Shown here: piece by piece, positions 34,807-43,194 of the stretch
Layout: each line of letters begins with the position of its first letter
How positions within the stretch are numbered: position 1 is the first letter of the stretch
Assembly: GCF_900129295.1 (NCBI RefSeq)
Contig: NZ_FQUU01000022.1
Coordinates: 1-64,000 of the forward strand
Direction: 5' to 3'
Source of the DNA: Flavisolibacter ginsengisoli DSM 18119
Lineage (GTDB): Bacteria > Bacteroidota > Bacteroidia > Chitinophagales > Chitinophagaceae
DNA length: 64,000 nucleotides
Notes under the pieces: generated by a model
Databases searched by the model: none
Told to the model about the DNA's origin: nothing
The model's input: only the letters and a program-made list of their open reading frames with translations
Program-made: the position numbers and the translations under genes

Positions 34807-34814
34807 TATTTTTG
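34807..34814 (+). promoter_or_regulatory. -7 element for the CoA-transferase operon
   Basis: TATTTTTG matches TAnnTTTG and lies 17 bases before the ATG at 34831. A matching -33 element was not found. Confidence 0.45.
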
Positions 34815-34830
34815 AATACAATTGGTTGCT

Positions 34831-35532
34831 ATGAATAAAGTTGTTGCTGACGCAGATGAAGCTTTGCATGGAGTAGAGGATGGATCCACTATCATGCTCG
34901 GTGGTTTCGGCCTGTGTGGAATTCCGGAAAATTTAATCAATGGACTTGTTAAGAAAGGCGTCAAAAATCTCACCTGTATATCCAATAATGCAGGAGTGGA
35001 TGATTTTGGCCTGGGATTATTGCTGCAAACCAGGCAGATAAAAAAAATGATGAGTTCTTATGTGGGCGAGAATGCTGAATTCGAACGCCAACTTTTGAAT
35101 GCCGAACTTGAAGTTGATCTTATCCCACAAGGTACTTTAGCTACAAGGATACAAATGGCAGGGATGGGCATTCCTGCATTTTACACTCCTGCCGGGTATG
35201 GAACTGAAGTGGCGGAAGGGAAGGAGGTAAGGAATTTTAATGGTAAAAACTACCTAATGGAATATGCCCTGCATGCGGATTTTGCGTTAGTGAAAGCATG
35301 GAAGGGAGATAGATATGGCAATCTCGTTTTCAGAAAAACCACCCGGAATTTTTCTTCTTCAATGGCCAAAGCGGGAACAATAACAATTGCTGAAGTGGAA
35401 GAGTTAGTAGAGCCAGGTCAACTTGACCCGGATGATATTCATGTTGCCAGCGTATATGTGCACAGGATTTTCCAGGGGCAACAATATGAAAAACGCATTG
35501 AGCGGAGAACCGTTCGTTTAACCAGTAATTAA
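34831..35532 (+). CDS. scoA: 3-oxoacid CoA-transferase subunit A
   Basis: The 233-residue protein has the glycine-rich [13 protein letters not shown] block, [15 protein letters not shown], and [16 protein letters not shown], typical of the alpha subunit of succinyl-CoA:3-ketoacid CoA-transferase. With subunit B it moves CoA from succinyl-CoA to acetoacetate or related acids. The open frame extends to TTG 34822, but ATG 34831 is preferred. Subunit B follows 35 bases later. Confidence 0.93.
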   Translation: MNKVVADADEALHGVEDGSTIMLGGFGLCGIPENLINGLVKKGVKNLTCISNNAGVDDFGLGLLLQTRQIKKMMSSYVGENAEFERQLLNAELEVDLIPQGTLATRIQMAGMGIPAFYTPAGYGTEVAEGKEVRNFNGKNYLMEYALHADFALVKAWKGDRYGNLVFRKTTRNFSSSMAKAGTITIAEVEELVEPGQLDPDDIHVASVYVHRIFQGQQYEKRIERRTVRLTSN

Positions 35533-35567
35533 TCCTTTTTTTCAGCAATACTAATTTCTTTATAATT

Positions 35568-36224
35568 ATGGCTTTAGATAAATATGGCATAGCACGTAGA
35601 ATTGCGCAGGAATTAAAGGATGGCATGTATGTAAATCTTGGTATTGGCATACCAACGTTGGTCTCTAATTATATTCCCGAAGGGATGTTTATCATGCTTC
35701 AAAGCGAGAATGGAATGTTGGGAATGGGACCTTATCCTTGTGAAAATGAAATAGATGCAGACCTGATCAATGCAGGTAAAGAAACAGTAACACTAATGCC
35801 TGGAGGCGCATTTTTCGATAGTGCAGAAAGCTTTGGGATGATAAGGGCCGGTAAAATTGATTTAACGGTCTTAGGCGCCATGGAAGTAAGCGAAAATGGG
35901 GATATAGCTAACTGGAAGATCCCTGGAAAAATGGTGAAAGGGATGGGAGGTGCCATGGACCTTGTAGCCAGTGCTCAGAACATCATAGTGGCTATGATGC
36001 ATACAAATCCTAAGGGTGACTCAAAATTGCTCTCTAAATGCAGCCTGCCATTGACGGGAGTCGGTTGTGTTAAGAAAATAGTGAGTGACCTGGCTGTGGT
36101 TGATGTTACTCCACAAGGATTTAAATTATTGGAAAGGGCTCCTGGTGTAAGTGTTGATGAAATTGTATCTAAAACCGCAGGGAAACTTATCGTGGAAGGA
36201 GAAATTCCTGAAATGCAATTATAA
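35568..36224 (+). CDS. scoB: 3-oxoacid CoA-transferase subunit B
   Basis: The 218-residue protein has the catalytic Glu47 in [12 protein letters not shown], the [10 protein letters not shown] motif, and GGAMDLV and [11 protein letters not shown] blocks of the beta subunit. Together with the preceding gene it makes the complete heteromeric CoA transferase used in ketone-body and short-chain acid metabolism. Confidence 0.95.
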   Translation: MALDKYGIARRIAQELKDGMYVNLGIGIPTLVSNYIPEGMFIMLQSENGMLGMGPYPCENEIDADLINAGKETVTLMPGGAFFDSAESFGMIRAGKIDLTVLGAMEVSENGDIANWKIPGKMVKGMGGAMDLVASAQNIIVAMMHTNPKGDSKLLSKCSLPLTGVGCVKKIVSDLAVVDVTPQGFKLLERAPGVSVDEIVSKTAGKLIVEGEIPEMQL

Positions 36225-36249
36225 GTTATAGCAGATGGGTAGCAAGGAC

Positions 36250-36900
36250 TTAATCAACAAGGTTATTCTTGACAGCAAAAAATACCAGGCCCGCAGTATT
36301 TTTACTTCCAAACCGCTCCATTAACCTGTCTTTGATTGCCTCAACTGTCCGTGGGCTAATCTCCATCTTTTGAGCTATTTCCTGTGCTGTAAATTCCATG
36401 CAGATAAACTTTAGCACATCTCTTTCCTTATCGCTTAATGTGATCTCATTTGTTAGCGATGGAACCACCTTTTGCTTGGAATGGGATTTCTTTAAAAGTA
36501 TGCGGTTAACAAAATTGTTCAGATAATATCCTTTTTCATGGACATCCATAATGGCACGCCTTATCTCCTGGGGTTCGGCATTTTTTAGCAGATACCCATT
36601 AGCGCCATTCTCCATCATATGAGAAACAAATCGCTCATCTTCGTACATGCTGAGCACAATAATATGTATTTGGGGATACTGCTTAGCTAACAGTTTAGTG
36701 GTTTCCATTCCATCTTTACCAGGCATCCTTAAGTCCATAAGGACCACGTCAGGTTCTGCCTCGGCAATTCCATTTAGTAATTCATCTCCATGCTCTGCTT
36801 CCAGTACAAACTTGATGTTTGTAAATGCACGCAAAGAAAGTATCACACCTTTCCTGAATATTTTATGATCGTCGGCAATAGCTACTTTGATAATTTCCAT
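36250..36900 (-). CDS. NarL/FixJ-type response regulator
   Basis: A receiver domain (about 1-120) with phospho-acceptor Asp56 in VVLMDLRMP, acidic Asp10-Asp11, and Lys105-type KNAE, joined to a LuxR-type HTH (about 148-216; LSDKERDVLKFICMEFTAQEIA, SPRTVEAIKDRL). It should act as a DNA-binding regulator phosphorylated by the histidine kinase encoded 23 bases upstream. Two related regulators lie at 39127 and 40786. It is the last gene of the minus-strand signalling unit. Confidence 0.94.
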   Translation of the reverse strand: MEIIKVAIADDHKIFRKGVILSLRAFTNIKFVLEAEHGDELLNGIAEAEPDVVLMDLRMPGKDGMETTKLLAKQYPQIHIIVLSMYEDERFVSHMMENGANGYLLKNAEPQEIRRAIMDVHEKGYYLNNFVNRILLKKSHSKQKVVPSLTNEITLSDKERDVLKFICMEFTAQEIAQKMEISPRTVEAIKDRLMERFGSKNTAGLVFFAVKNNLVD

Positions 36901-36923
36901 AGCACAGTTGGGATGCGATAAAA

Positions 36924-37766
36924 TTAGGAATTATGCGTTAATGATTCATTAACATCATCTTTTGGAATTTCCATGGTTACCTTATAATATGTCTGGGAAG
37001 GGTCTTTTTCGAAAAATATTTTACCCTGGGCTACCCTCAGGCGGCTGTTAATGTTCTTTAATCCCAGCCCTATATTACTTTTATTCAATTTTTCAAAGTC
37101 CGCCTGGACAATCCCTCTTCCATCATGATGAATACGCAATATAAACATACCATCATGCATATTCTGGGTTAGATGAATGAAGCTGGAATTACTATGTTTT
37201 AAAATATTATTGATCAGTTCCTGGATCACCCTGAAAACGATCAGTTCAATTTCTGGTTTCAATCGTTCCCTGTAATCATGAAAGCGGCTACTTGCATTTA
37301 TGGTACCTGAGCCACTTATCTTTTGGAAAAGATCATTAGTTGCAGACTCCAAACCAAAATTCTTCAGGGTAGGTGGCATCAGGCTATGACTGATGTTCCT
37401 GATCAGTTGTATAGTATCATCAAGAATCTGCCTGGCCTGGAAAATGGATTGTAATTGCGTGGCTTTATCCTGGTTTACCAGGTTTTCATTCAGGTAAAGT
37501 CGGGCAGTGGCCAGTAAGGGTCCGGCATCATCATGCAGGTCAGCAGCCAGCCTTTGTCTTTCTTCTTCCTGTAGTCGTATAGATGCATTAAGCAATATCT
37601 TTTGCTGTTCCTGCTCCATAGATTGAAGCCTCAGCTGGTAGCGAATTACCTTTCTTTGATGGAAAATGATAAAAAGTATAAGACCTATGGTCAAAGCAAG
37701 CATTCCTAGCGTTCCTAAGAACAAGACAAGGGAGATACCGGGTGGATTGGCTTGCAGAAAGTACAT
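36924..37766 (-). CDS. Sensor histidine kinase, HisKA_3 (NarX/LiaS-like)
   Basis: One membrane helix at the N-terminus (about residues 12-35), a coiled linker (RYQLRLQSMEQEQQKIL), and the HisKA_3 dimerisation domain with His78 in AADLHDDAGPLLA. The ATPase part has ELINNILKHS as N-box and DGRGI and GLGLKNINSRL as G-boxes. There is almost no extracytoplasmic domain, so it needs another protein for sensing; the 7-TM protein encoded 18 bases upstream is the obvious candidate. The regulator partner follows downstream. Confidence 0.93.
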   Translation of the reverse strand: MYFLQANPPGISLVLFLGTLGMLALTIGLILFIIFHQRKVIRYQLRLQSMEQEQQKILLNASIRLQEEERQRLAADLHDDAGPLLATARLYLNENLVNQDKATQLQSIFQARQILDDTIQLIRNISHSLMPPTLKNFGLESATNDLFQKISGSGTINASSRFHDYRERLKPEIELIVFRVIQELINNILKHSNSSFIHLTQNMHDGMFILRIHHDGRGIVQADFEKLNKSNIGLGLKNINSRLRVAQGKIFFEKDPSQTYYKVTMEIPKDDVNESLTHNS

Positions 37767-37784
37767 GGGTTGCGAATCTATGTT

Positions 37785-38489
37785 TTAATTAGATGGGTAG
37801 AAGTTATAATTTTTCGGGGGCTTTTTTATAGATTCATTGGCTTGAATATATATAGCTACAGTAAAAAATATATTTTTTACAATAGAAGAAATGTTTGTAA
37901 TGATCCAATACTTATTTAACTCCTGTATAGAAATTTGGTTTGCGAAAATATAAATGAAAAAAGAACCGGATAAGTAAATTAATATTCCTAATACTCCCCA
38001 AAAGGAAGCCTGGCTATAAATGAAAAAGTTTGAAGTATTATTTAATTGTTCATAGAAATATAGAAACGAGAATATAAAAATCAATATAGATTCAATCCCA
38101 ATGGGTATGGAATCAAGTACAGGTATATTCCTGATAACGAAGAATAAATAAAAATAATAGCCTATCAGGCAAATGGAAAATATCAATGTGATGAGTAGTA
38201 TTAATTTCCGTATGTAAGCTTTTGAAATTGTACAGTAAAAGAACCCGGCAAAAAATAAAGATTCGAATAAGGTAAATACAGGATATATATAGTTGTGATA
38301 ATTCGGGGGTATAAAGTAATAAAGGGAAAGATTTGTAATAAAATCAAATACAGTAAATGCTATCAGTACCCAAATGATTCTTTTGCTTTTTATTGATTTA
38401 AAAAAAATAGCAAAAAGTAAAATAGGTAAGATGTCAGAGAAGATGGCTAGTAATACAAAAAGGTTTTCTATAGTTTTGGTTTTTGCCAA
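37785..38489 (-). CDS. 7-TM membrane protein of a two-component gene cluster, function unknown
   Basis: Seven hydrophobic segments can be counted (about residues 9-30, 38-60, 68-87, 94-117, 127-146, 158-186 and 193-213), with only short loops and a Lys-rich tail. The base composition is more AT-rich than in its neighbours (many Ile, Phe, Asn, Lys, Tyr codons). I know no named family for it. There is no ATG anywhere in the frame: the best start is TTG 38489 (MAKTKTIENL), and the same frame upstream meets a stop at 38526. It lies 18 bases before the kinase gene and probably senses a signal for it. Confidence 0.75.
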   Translation of the reverse strand: MAKTKTIENLFVLLAIFSDILPILLFAIFFKSIKSKRIIWVLIAFTVFDFITNLSLYYFIPPNYHNYIYPVFTLFESLFFAGFFYCTISKAYIRKLILLITLIFSICLIGYYFYLFFVIRNIPVLDSIPIGIESILIFIFSFLYFYEQLNNTSNFFIYSQASFWGVLGILIYLSGSFFIYIFANQISIQELNKYWIITNISSIVKNIFFTVAIYIQANESIKKPPKNYNFYPSN

Positions 38490-38525
38490 ATATAGAAAAC
38501 CTTTTAAAGATTTAATAATTCTAAA

Positions 38526-38597
38526 TTAAAATTCCCACCAGCTTGGAGTAGTTGGCCATTCTATTGGGGGTACTGCTCTAAATACTTTTTTTGTCAT
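38526..38597 (-). CDS. Possible 23-residue peptide gene upstream of the 7-TM/kinase/regulator genes
   Basis: An ATG-started frame encodes MTKKVFRAVPPI followed by EWPTTPSWWEF and a TAA. The peptide has a basic start and a Pro/Trp-rich, aromatic end, unlike a random translation of such AT-rich DNA. It is the first frame of the minus-strand unit peptide - 7-TM - kinase - regulator and is 36 bases before the 7-TM start. It has no obvious leader cleavage site. It could be a secreted or surface signal sensed by the 7-TM protein, a leader peptide, or a chance frame. Its stop lies in the frame of the 7-TM gene. Confidence 0.4.
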   Translation of the reverse strand: MTKKVFRAVPPIEWPTTPSWWEF

Positions 38598-39126
38598 GAC
38601 AGTAAGTTTTTGTTATTAACGGATGTAAATATTGCCAGGACTACACCCGATTTCAATGGGTAACTAAACCCCTTAAATTCTAATTTTCACTAATAATGCA
38701 GAGATTACAACGCTTTCAGCCCAAAATCATAGTAAGCTTACTTGTCCAAATCGAGTAATCTCACGATATGAAAATAGTATTTTTACTAACATGAAAAAGA
38801 AATATTCCGATCAATTCTAAAGAGGGATAGTTTAATTGTTCAGTTAATAGGGCAGAATGGATCGTTGGAATGCACTTTAATTCTATCTATTCAAAACGAA
38901 AATTAGCCCCCTGTTTCTTTATAATCAATGTTATATAAAAAGAATTTTGAAGAAAGCTTTTATAATTGGTATGGAATCGTAAATTTACGAGATGTCAAAC
39001 GTGGTTCTACTAATTACTCGTTTCTGAAAGCGCTAAAATATCTTTTTATGATCATAGTATTTCAGAGTAAAAAACAATTAGTTTTGTAGACTACTGCTTA
39101 TAAGTCAATTACTTAAACCAATTTCC
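38598..39126. other. 529-base AT-rich intergenic region between divergent signalling genes
   Basis: The stretch should hold promoters for the minus-strand signalling unit and for the plus-strand regulator at 39127. A 53-codon frame at 38928-39089 was noted and not called. On the minus strand an aatattta block about 30 bases before the peptide ATG, with a TTG some 20 bases above it, is a weak promoter candidate. Confidence 0.5.
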
Positions 39127-39783
39127 ATGACTGCCCAGCAAATTAAAGTGGCCATTGCCGATGACCATAAGATCTTTCGGGATGGTATTAAAATGGCCTT
39201 GAGAGACCGCGATTATCTTAAAATTTTATGGGAAGCTGAGGATGGCAAAGACCTCATGCACAAATTGAAGCTTAAGGTGCCGGATGTGCTTCTGATGGAT
39301 ATCCGTATGCCCGAGATAGATGGCGTGAACGCAATTGGAATTTTACGCAAGGAATACGAGGAGATAAAGATCATTGTACTTACCATGTATGATGACCAGG
39401 AAATGATCACAAAAATGATGGAGATGGGAGCTAATGCCTATCTCACTAAAACCACTGATCCTGAAGAGATCTACCAGGCCATCCTGACCTGCATGAATGA
39501 TGACTTTTATTTCAATGACCTGGTAAACAAGGCGGTATTACTGAAACTGCAACACAAGAAAACTGTCCGCCAATTCTACCCCAACCCTATAAAGTTTTCA
39601 GAAAAGGAGATCAAAATACTAAAATGCATTGCTGAGGATAAAACCACTGAAGAGATATCTAAAGAGGTTTTCTTAAGCCCCCGGACAATTGAAACAATCC
39701 GACAGCAAATGAAGCAAAAAGTAGGTGCTAAAACTATTGCCGGGCTTGTAATGTATGCTATGCGTAACAAATTGCTGGAGTAA
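39127..39783 (+). CDS. NarL/FixJ-type response regulator, no adjacent kinase
   Basis: A receiver domain with Asp58 in VLLMDIRMPEIDG and a LuxR-type HTH (FSEKEIKILKCIAEDKTTEEIS, SPRTIETIRQQM). It resembles the products at 36250 and 40786. No kinase gene is next to it on the plus strand; the divergent kinase at 36924 is the nearest and may phosphorylate it. Its stop overlaps the start of a methyltransferase gene (taATG), so the two are co-translated. Confidence 0.93.
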   Translation: MTAQQIKVAIADDHKIFRDGIKMALRDRDYLKILWEAEDGKDLMHKLKLKVPDVLLMDIRMPEIDGVNAIGILRKEYEEIKIIVLTMYDDQEMITKMMEMGANAYLTKTTDPEEIYQAILTCMNDDFYFNDLVNKAVLLKLQHKKTVRQFYPNPIKFSEKEIKILKCIAEDKTTEEISKEVFLSPRTIETIRQQMKQKVGAKTIAGLVMYAMRNKLLE

Positions 39784-40541
39784 TGACTACCTCAACAGAT
39801 AATATTAATAATTCCTTTTTCAATAGTGTCTATAAAGATGTCTGGAAAAAGCTGATCCCTAATGGCTTGACAGAGGCGGAAGTTGACTTTATTATAGAAA
39901 CAGCAGGTTTGCAACCCGGTAATAAAGTACTGGATATTATGTGTGGTTATGGGCGACATAGTATTGAACTTGGTAAAAGGGGTATCGATGTTACATCCAT
40001 AGATAACCTTAGTGAATACATTGAGGAGATCAAGGCTAAAGCCCAGGAGCAAAACCTTCCTGTTAGAGGCCTTCAGGCCGGTATTTTGGAAGTGGAACTA
40101 CAGGAAAACTATGATGCCATTATCTGTATGGGCAATAGCTTTTCCTTTTTTAATAAGGAAGAAACCAGCCAGATCTTAAAGAAATTGTCACTTAGCCTGA
40201 AGCCGGGAGGTATATTGATCATTAATTCCTGGATGATTGCCGAGATAGCCCTAAAACATTTTAAAGAAAAAGATTGGTTTCAGGTAGAAGAATACAAATA
40301 CCTGCTTGATTACAAATTTCATTTCCAACCCAATCGCATTGAATCAGAACAAACAATAGTTTCAGCTGACGGTACTATAGATGTATTAAAAGGGATAGAT
40401 TATATTTTTTCACTGGATGAGTTGGAATCTATGTTACAGGATGCGGGGCTAAATACAAAAGAGTTGTATAGTACCCCTAGAAAAAGAAGATTTGTACTAG
40501 GAGATGGAAGAATTTATATAGTGGTTGAAAAGACACTGTAA
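39783..40541 (+). CDS. Class I SAM-dependent methyltransferase
   Basis: The 252-residue protein has motif I VLDIMCGYGRHSIEL, an acidic end of strand two in VTSIDNLSEY, AIICMGNSFSFF and the LKPGGILIINSW block of class I methyltransferases. The substrate is unknown; the central region resembles small-molecule methyltransferases. It shares one base with the upstream regulator gene, which suggests a functional link such as modification of a metabolite or signal controlled by that regulator. Confidence 0.88.
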   Translation: MTTSTDNINNSFFNSVYKDVWKKLIPNGLTEAEVDFIIETAGLQPGNKVLDIMCGYGRHSIELGKRGIDVTSIDNLSEYIEEIKAKAQEQNLPVRGLQAGILEVELQENYDAIICMGNSFSFFNKEETSQILKKLSLSLKPGGILIINSWMIAEIALKHFKEKDWFQVEEYKYLLDYKFHFQPNRIESEQTIVSADGTIDVLKGIDYIFSLDELESMLQDAGLNTKELYSTPRKRRFVLGDGRIYIVVEKTL

Positions 40542-40747
40542 GCAGTCGATCAAATCAGAAGCTGTTTCCGGGGAATGCAATAGTACCGCCTTTTCCAGGT
40601 GGGAACGTAAGTTTACACAGCACTGGTAAGGTAAAGCCCTTATTTTTTAGAACTCAAGCTGAAAAATTTCTAAGTAATCGTACTTTCCACAATTAAAAAT
40701 AACGTAGTAGTACTATATAATATTCACCCGTTTTTTACCAATTTGCA

Positions 40748-40764
40748 CAAGGTTTGGAACCTTG
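40748..40764. promoter_or_regulatory. Perfect palindrome before the third regulator gene
   Basis: caaggtt and aaccttg flank tgg, 22 bases before the ATG at 40786. No T run follows. The place and symmetry fit an operator or a leader hairpin. Confidence 0.45.
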
Positions 40765-40785
40765 AAGTCTAACTAAAAATACCTT

Positions 40786-41451
40786 ATGAATAATCTCGAC
40801 TCTATTATCAAAGTTGCAATTGCAGATGACCATGCACTTTTCCGCACTGGTGTTAAAACCTCACTATCCAGCCGAAAGGATATACAGATGATTGCTGAAG
40901 CTGAGAACGGCATGCAACTTATGAACTTACTAAAGCATATTAAGCCCGATGTTATTCTTCTTGATATACATATGCCAATTATGGATGGGTATACAACATT
41001 ACCGGAAATAAAGAAGCTATACCCGGAAATGAAGGTTATAATGCTATCCATGAATAACGATCCTTCCATTATAACTAAAATGATGGAAATAGGTGCTAAT
41101 TCATACTTAACAAAGGAATCAGATTCAGAAACTATATACCAGGCAATAAAAACCTGCTATGAGCAGGAGTTCTTCTTTAATGACCTAACCAATAAGGCAC
41201 TATTGAATGGGTTACGAATGAAGAAACCACAGGAAAGCCCAATGCAGGAAGTGGTGCTTACAGATAAGGAGATCACCATACTAAAATTAATGTGCGAAGA
41301 AAAAAGCACTAAAGAGATAGCTGATATCGTTGATCTGAGCCCCCGCACAGTTGAAGCTATACGGGACAAACTAAAAACAAAGACCGGGGTTAAGTCAATG
41401 GCTGGCCTTGTAATGTACGCAGTAAAAGCAGGCATTGTAGAACAAGCCTGA
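40786..41451 (+). CDS. NarL/FixJ-type response regulator, no adjacent kinase
   Basis: A receiver domain with Asp60 in VILLDIHMPIMDG and a LuxR-type HTH (LTDKEITILKLMCEEKSTKEIA, SPRTVEAIRDKL). It is the third member of this family within 5.2 kb. It stands alone, with a palindrome before its start and a terminator after its stop, so it is a single-gene unit. The kinase is not identifiable from position. Confidence 0.93.
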   Translation: MNNLDSIIKVAIADDHALFRTGVKTSLSSRKDIQMIAEAENGMQLMNLLKHIKPDVILLDIHMPIMDGYTTLPEIKKLYPEMKVIMLSMNNDPSIITKMMEIGANSYLTKESDSETIYQAIKTCYEQEFFFNDLTNKALLNGLRMKKPQESPMQEVVLTDKEITILKLMCEEKSTKEIADIVDLSPRTVEAIRDKLKTKTGVKSMAGLVMYAVKAGIVEQA

Positions 41452-41471
41452 GAATATAACGCAAATTAGTG

Positions 41472-41504
41472 AGCCATTTACTTCAACAGTAAGTGGCTTT
41501 TTTT
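41472..41504 (+). terminator. Rho-independent terminator of the regulator gene
   Basis: agccattta (41472-41480) pairs with taagtggct (41490-41498) with one G-U pair, followed by a run of T. Confidence 0.85.
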
Positions 41505-41519
41505 ATTCATTTTTGAGCA

Positions 41520-42335
41520 ATGATGCATGTTTGTTTCAATGGTCAGATGATCGCTGAGAATACCCCCGTTTTCAATGCTGATAACAGGGGTTTTAGGTAT
41601 GGTGATGGCGTATTTGAAACTATTAAAGTATCTAAAGAAAGGATCCCTCTCATTGATTTTCATTTTGAAAGGCTAATAACAAGCTTACAACTTTTAAAGA
41701 TCCAGCATAGCTATACCAAAGAATTATTGGTTCAATGGATTATGCGTCTTTGCCAATTGAATCAATGCAAGGACTCGGCGAGAGTTCGCCTGGCCGCGTT
41801 TAGAAATGCAATTGGACATGCAGAAATTATTATTGAAGCACAGCCTGTTAAAAGTATAGATATTCAAACATGGTCACAAGGCTTTTCTCTTACTATATAT
41901 CCCTATGCCAGAAAGTCGAGGGATGTCTTCGCTAATTTAAAAACAGCCAATTTCCTTCCCTATGTAATGGCGGGTTTTTATGCTGTTGAAAAGGGATTCG
42001 ATGACTGTATTGTACTCAATGATGATAATAAAATTTGTGATAGTTCAAAGGCCAACATCTTTATGATCCGTGATAACGAATTTTATACACCAGCCCTGCA
42101 CCAGGGTTGCATAAATGGAGTAATGAGAAGATATCTTATAGATGCTCTAAAAGAATTGAACTATGTTGTTCACCAGGAAGAAATAGTGGAGGAAGACCTG
42201 GTGTCGGCAGATGAACTTTTTTTAACTAATGCAGTAAAGGGTATAATGCCTGTTAATACTTTCAAGGGAAAACAGTATAATAATTCCATTACCTCTGGAA
42301 TTTATGAAAGATTGATAATTCCATTATTCGCTTAG
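41520..42335 (+). CDS. Class IV aminotransferase family, probable aminodeoxychorismate lyase
   Basis: The 271-residue PLP enzyme has the fold-type IV start FNADNRGFRYGDGVFETIKV and the PLP Lys141 in ANLKTANFLPYV. The size and the short first domain fit 4-amino-4-deoxychorismate lyase (PabC), which makes p-aminobenzoate for folate; branched-chain or D-amino-acid aminotransferase are alternatives that sequence reading cannot exclude. The PLP-phosphate loop reads ICDSSKANIF, with Asp where many relatives have Glu. Two ATG codons in tandem (41520, 41523) could both start it. Confidence 0.82.
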   Translation: MMHVCFNGQMIAENTPVFNADNRGFRYGDGVFETIKVSKERIPLIDFHFERLITSLQLLKIQHSYTKELLVQWIMRLCQLNQCKDSARVRLAAFRNAIGHAEIIIEAQPVKSIDIQTWSQGFSLTIYPYARKSRDVFANLKTANFLPYVMAGFYAVEKGFDDCIVLNDDNKICDSSKANIFMIRDNEFYTPALHQGCINGVMRRYLIDALKELNYVVHQEEIVEEDLVSADELFLTNAVKGIMPVNTFKGKQYNNSITSGIYERLIIPLFA

Positions 42336-42372
42336 ATTAATATCCAGCTACCTTGACCAACTTTTTAATCCA

Positions 42373-43194
42373 CTAGAAAATAGTTTCGTTGGTAGTTAAA
42401 TTGTTTTGTGCCTTGTAGACATTGAATAATTGTTCAATAGCCAGTTTACCTTGCTCTCCCAGGTCTATACTATGATCATTCACATACAATTCAATATGCT
42501 GCCTCATCACACTCTCTTCCATAGCTTGTGCATGTTCTTTTATGTAGGAAGATATTTCGGGGTAAGATTTAAATGAGTACTCTACGCTTTTCTTTATCAA
42601 CCTGTCAACCTTATCAATTACCTCCCTAGGCAAATCTTTTTTAGCAGCAATACCACCTAATGGTATGGGAGCGTTTTGTCGCTCTTCCCACACCTGGCCC
42701 AGGTCACAAATTTTATGCAGTCCTCTTTGCTGGTAGGTAAAACGGTTCTCGTGGATGATTACACCCAAATCCGCCTTTTCTTCAAGTACGGCATCTTCTA
42801 TCTGGGAAAATAAGAATGGTACTTTCCTGGCAATATTTGGGAAAGCGAAACTTAAAAGGAAATTGGCAGTGGTGTTTTCTCCGGGAATGGCAATAGTGCA
42901 ATTTGAAATTTCCCTGACGTCAACCATTTTTTTGCCTATTAAAAGCGGACCTACACCTTTCCCTAATGCAGATCCTGCATTTAATAAAGTGTATTTATCC
43001 AGGTTATTGAACAAAGCGGGGAAACTGAGTTTGGTGACGCTTAATTTTCCTATTGATGCCCATTCATTAAGGGTTTGCACATCTTCCAATACAGGCTCAA
43101 ACTCAATTCCTTCTGTATCAATTTTCTTATTTACAAGGGCATCAAAAATAAATGTATCATTTGGGCAGGGAGAGAATCCAAGGCTCAACTTCAT
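42373..43194 (-). CDS. mqnD: 1,4-dihydroxy-6-naphthoate synthase
   Basis: The 273-residue protein has the periplasmic-binding-like fold of MqnD: LGFSPCPNDTFIFDALVN at the start, KLSFPALFNNLDKY, PGENTTANFLLSFAFP and the DLGVIIHENRFTYQQRGL block with its conserved His. It forms 1,4-dihydroxy-6-naphthoate from cyclic dehypoxanthinyl futalosine in menaquinone synthesis. Its start overlaps the stop of mqnB by four bases. Confidence 0.96.
   Translation of the reverse strand: MKLSLGFSPCPNDTFIFDALVNKKIDTEGIEFEPVLEDVQTLNEWASIGKLSVTKLSFPALFNNLDKYTLLNAGSALGKGVGPLLIGKKMVDVREISNCTIAIPGENTTANFLLSFAFPNIARKVPFLFSQIEDAVLEEKADLGVIIHENRFTYQQRGLHKICDLGQVWEERQNAPIPLGGIAAKKDLPREVIDKVDRLIKKSVEYSFKSYPEISSYIKEHAQAMEESVMRQHIELYVNDHSIDLGEQGKLAIEQLFNVYKAQNNLTTNETIF

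Noticed and set aside
38928-39089. 53-codon plus-strand frame between divergent signalling genes
   Set aside because: It is AT-driven, without a promoter or similarity; kept only as a possibility.
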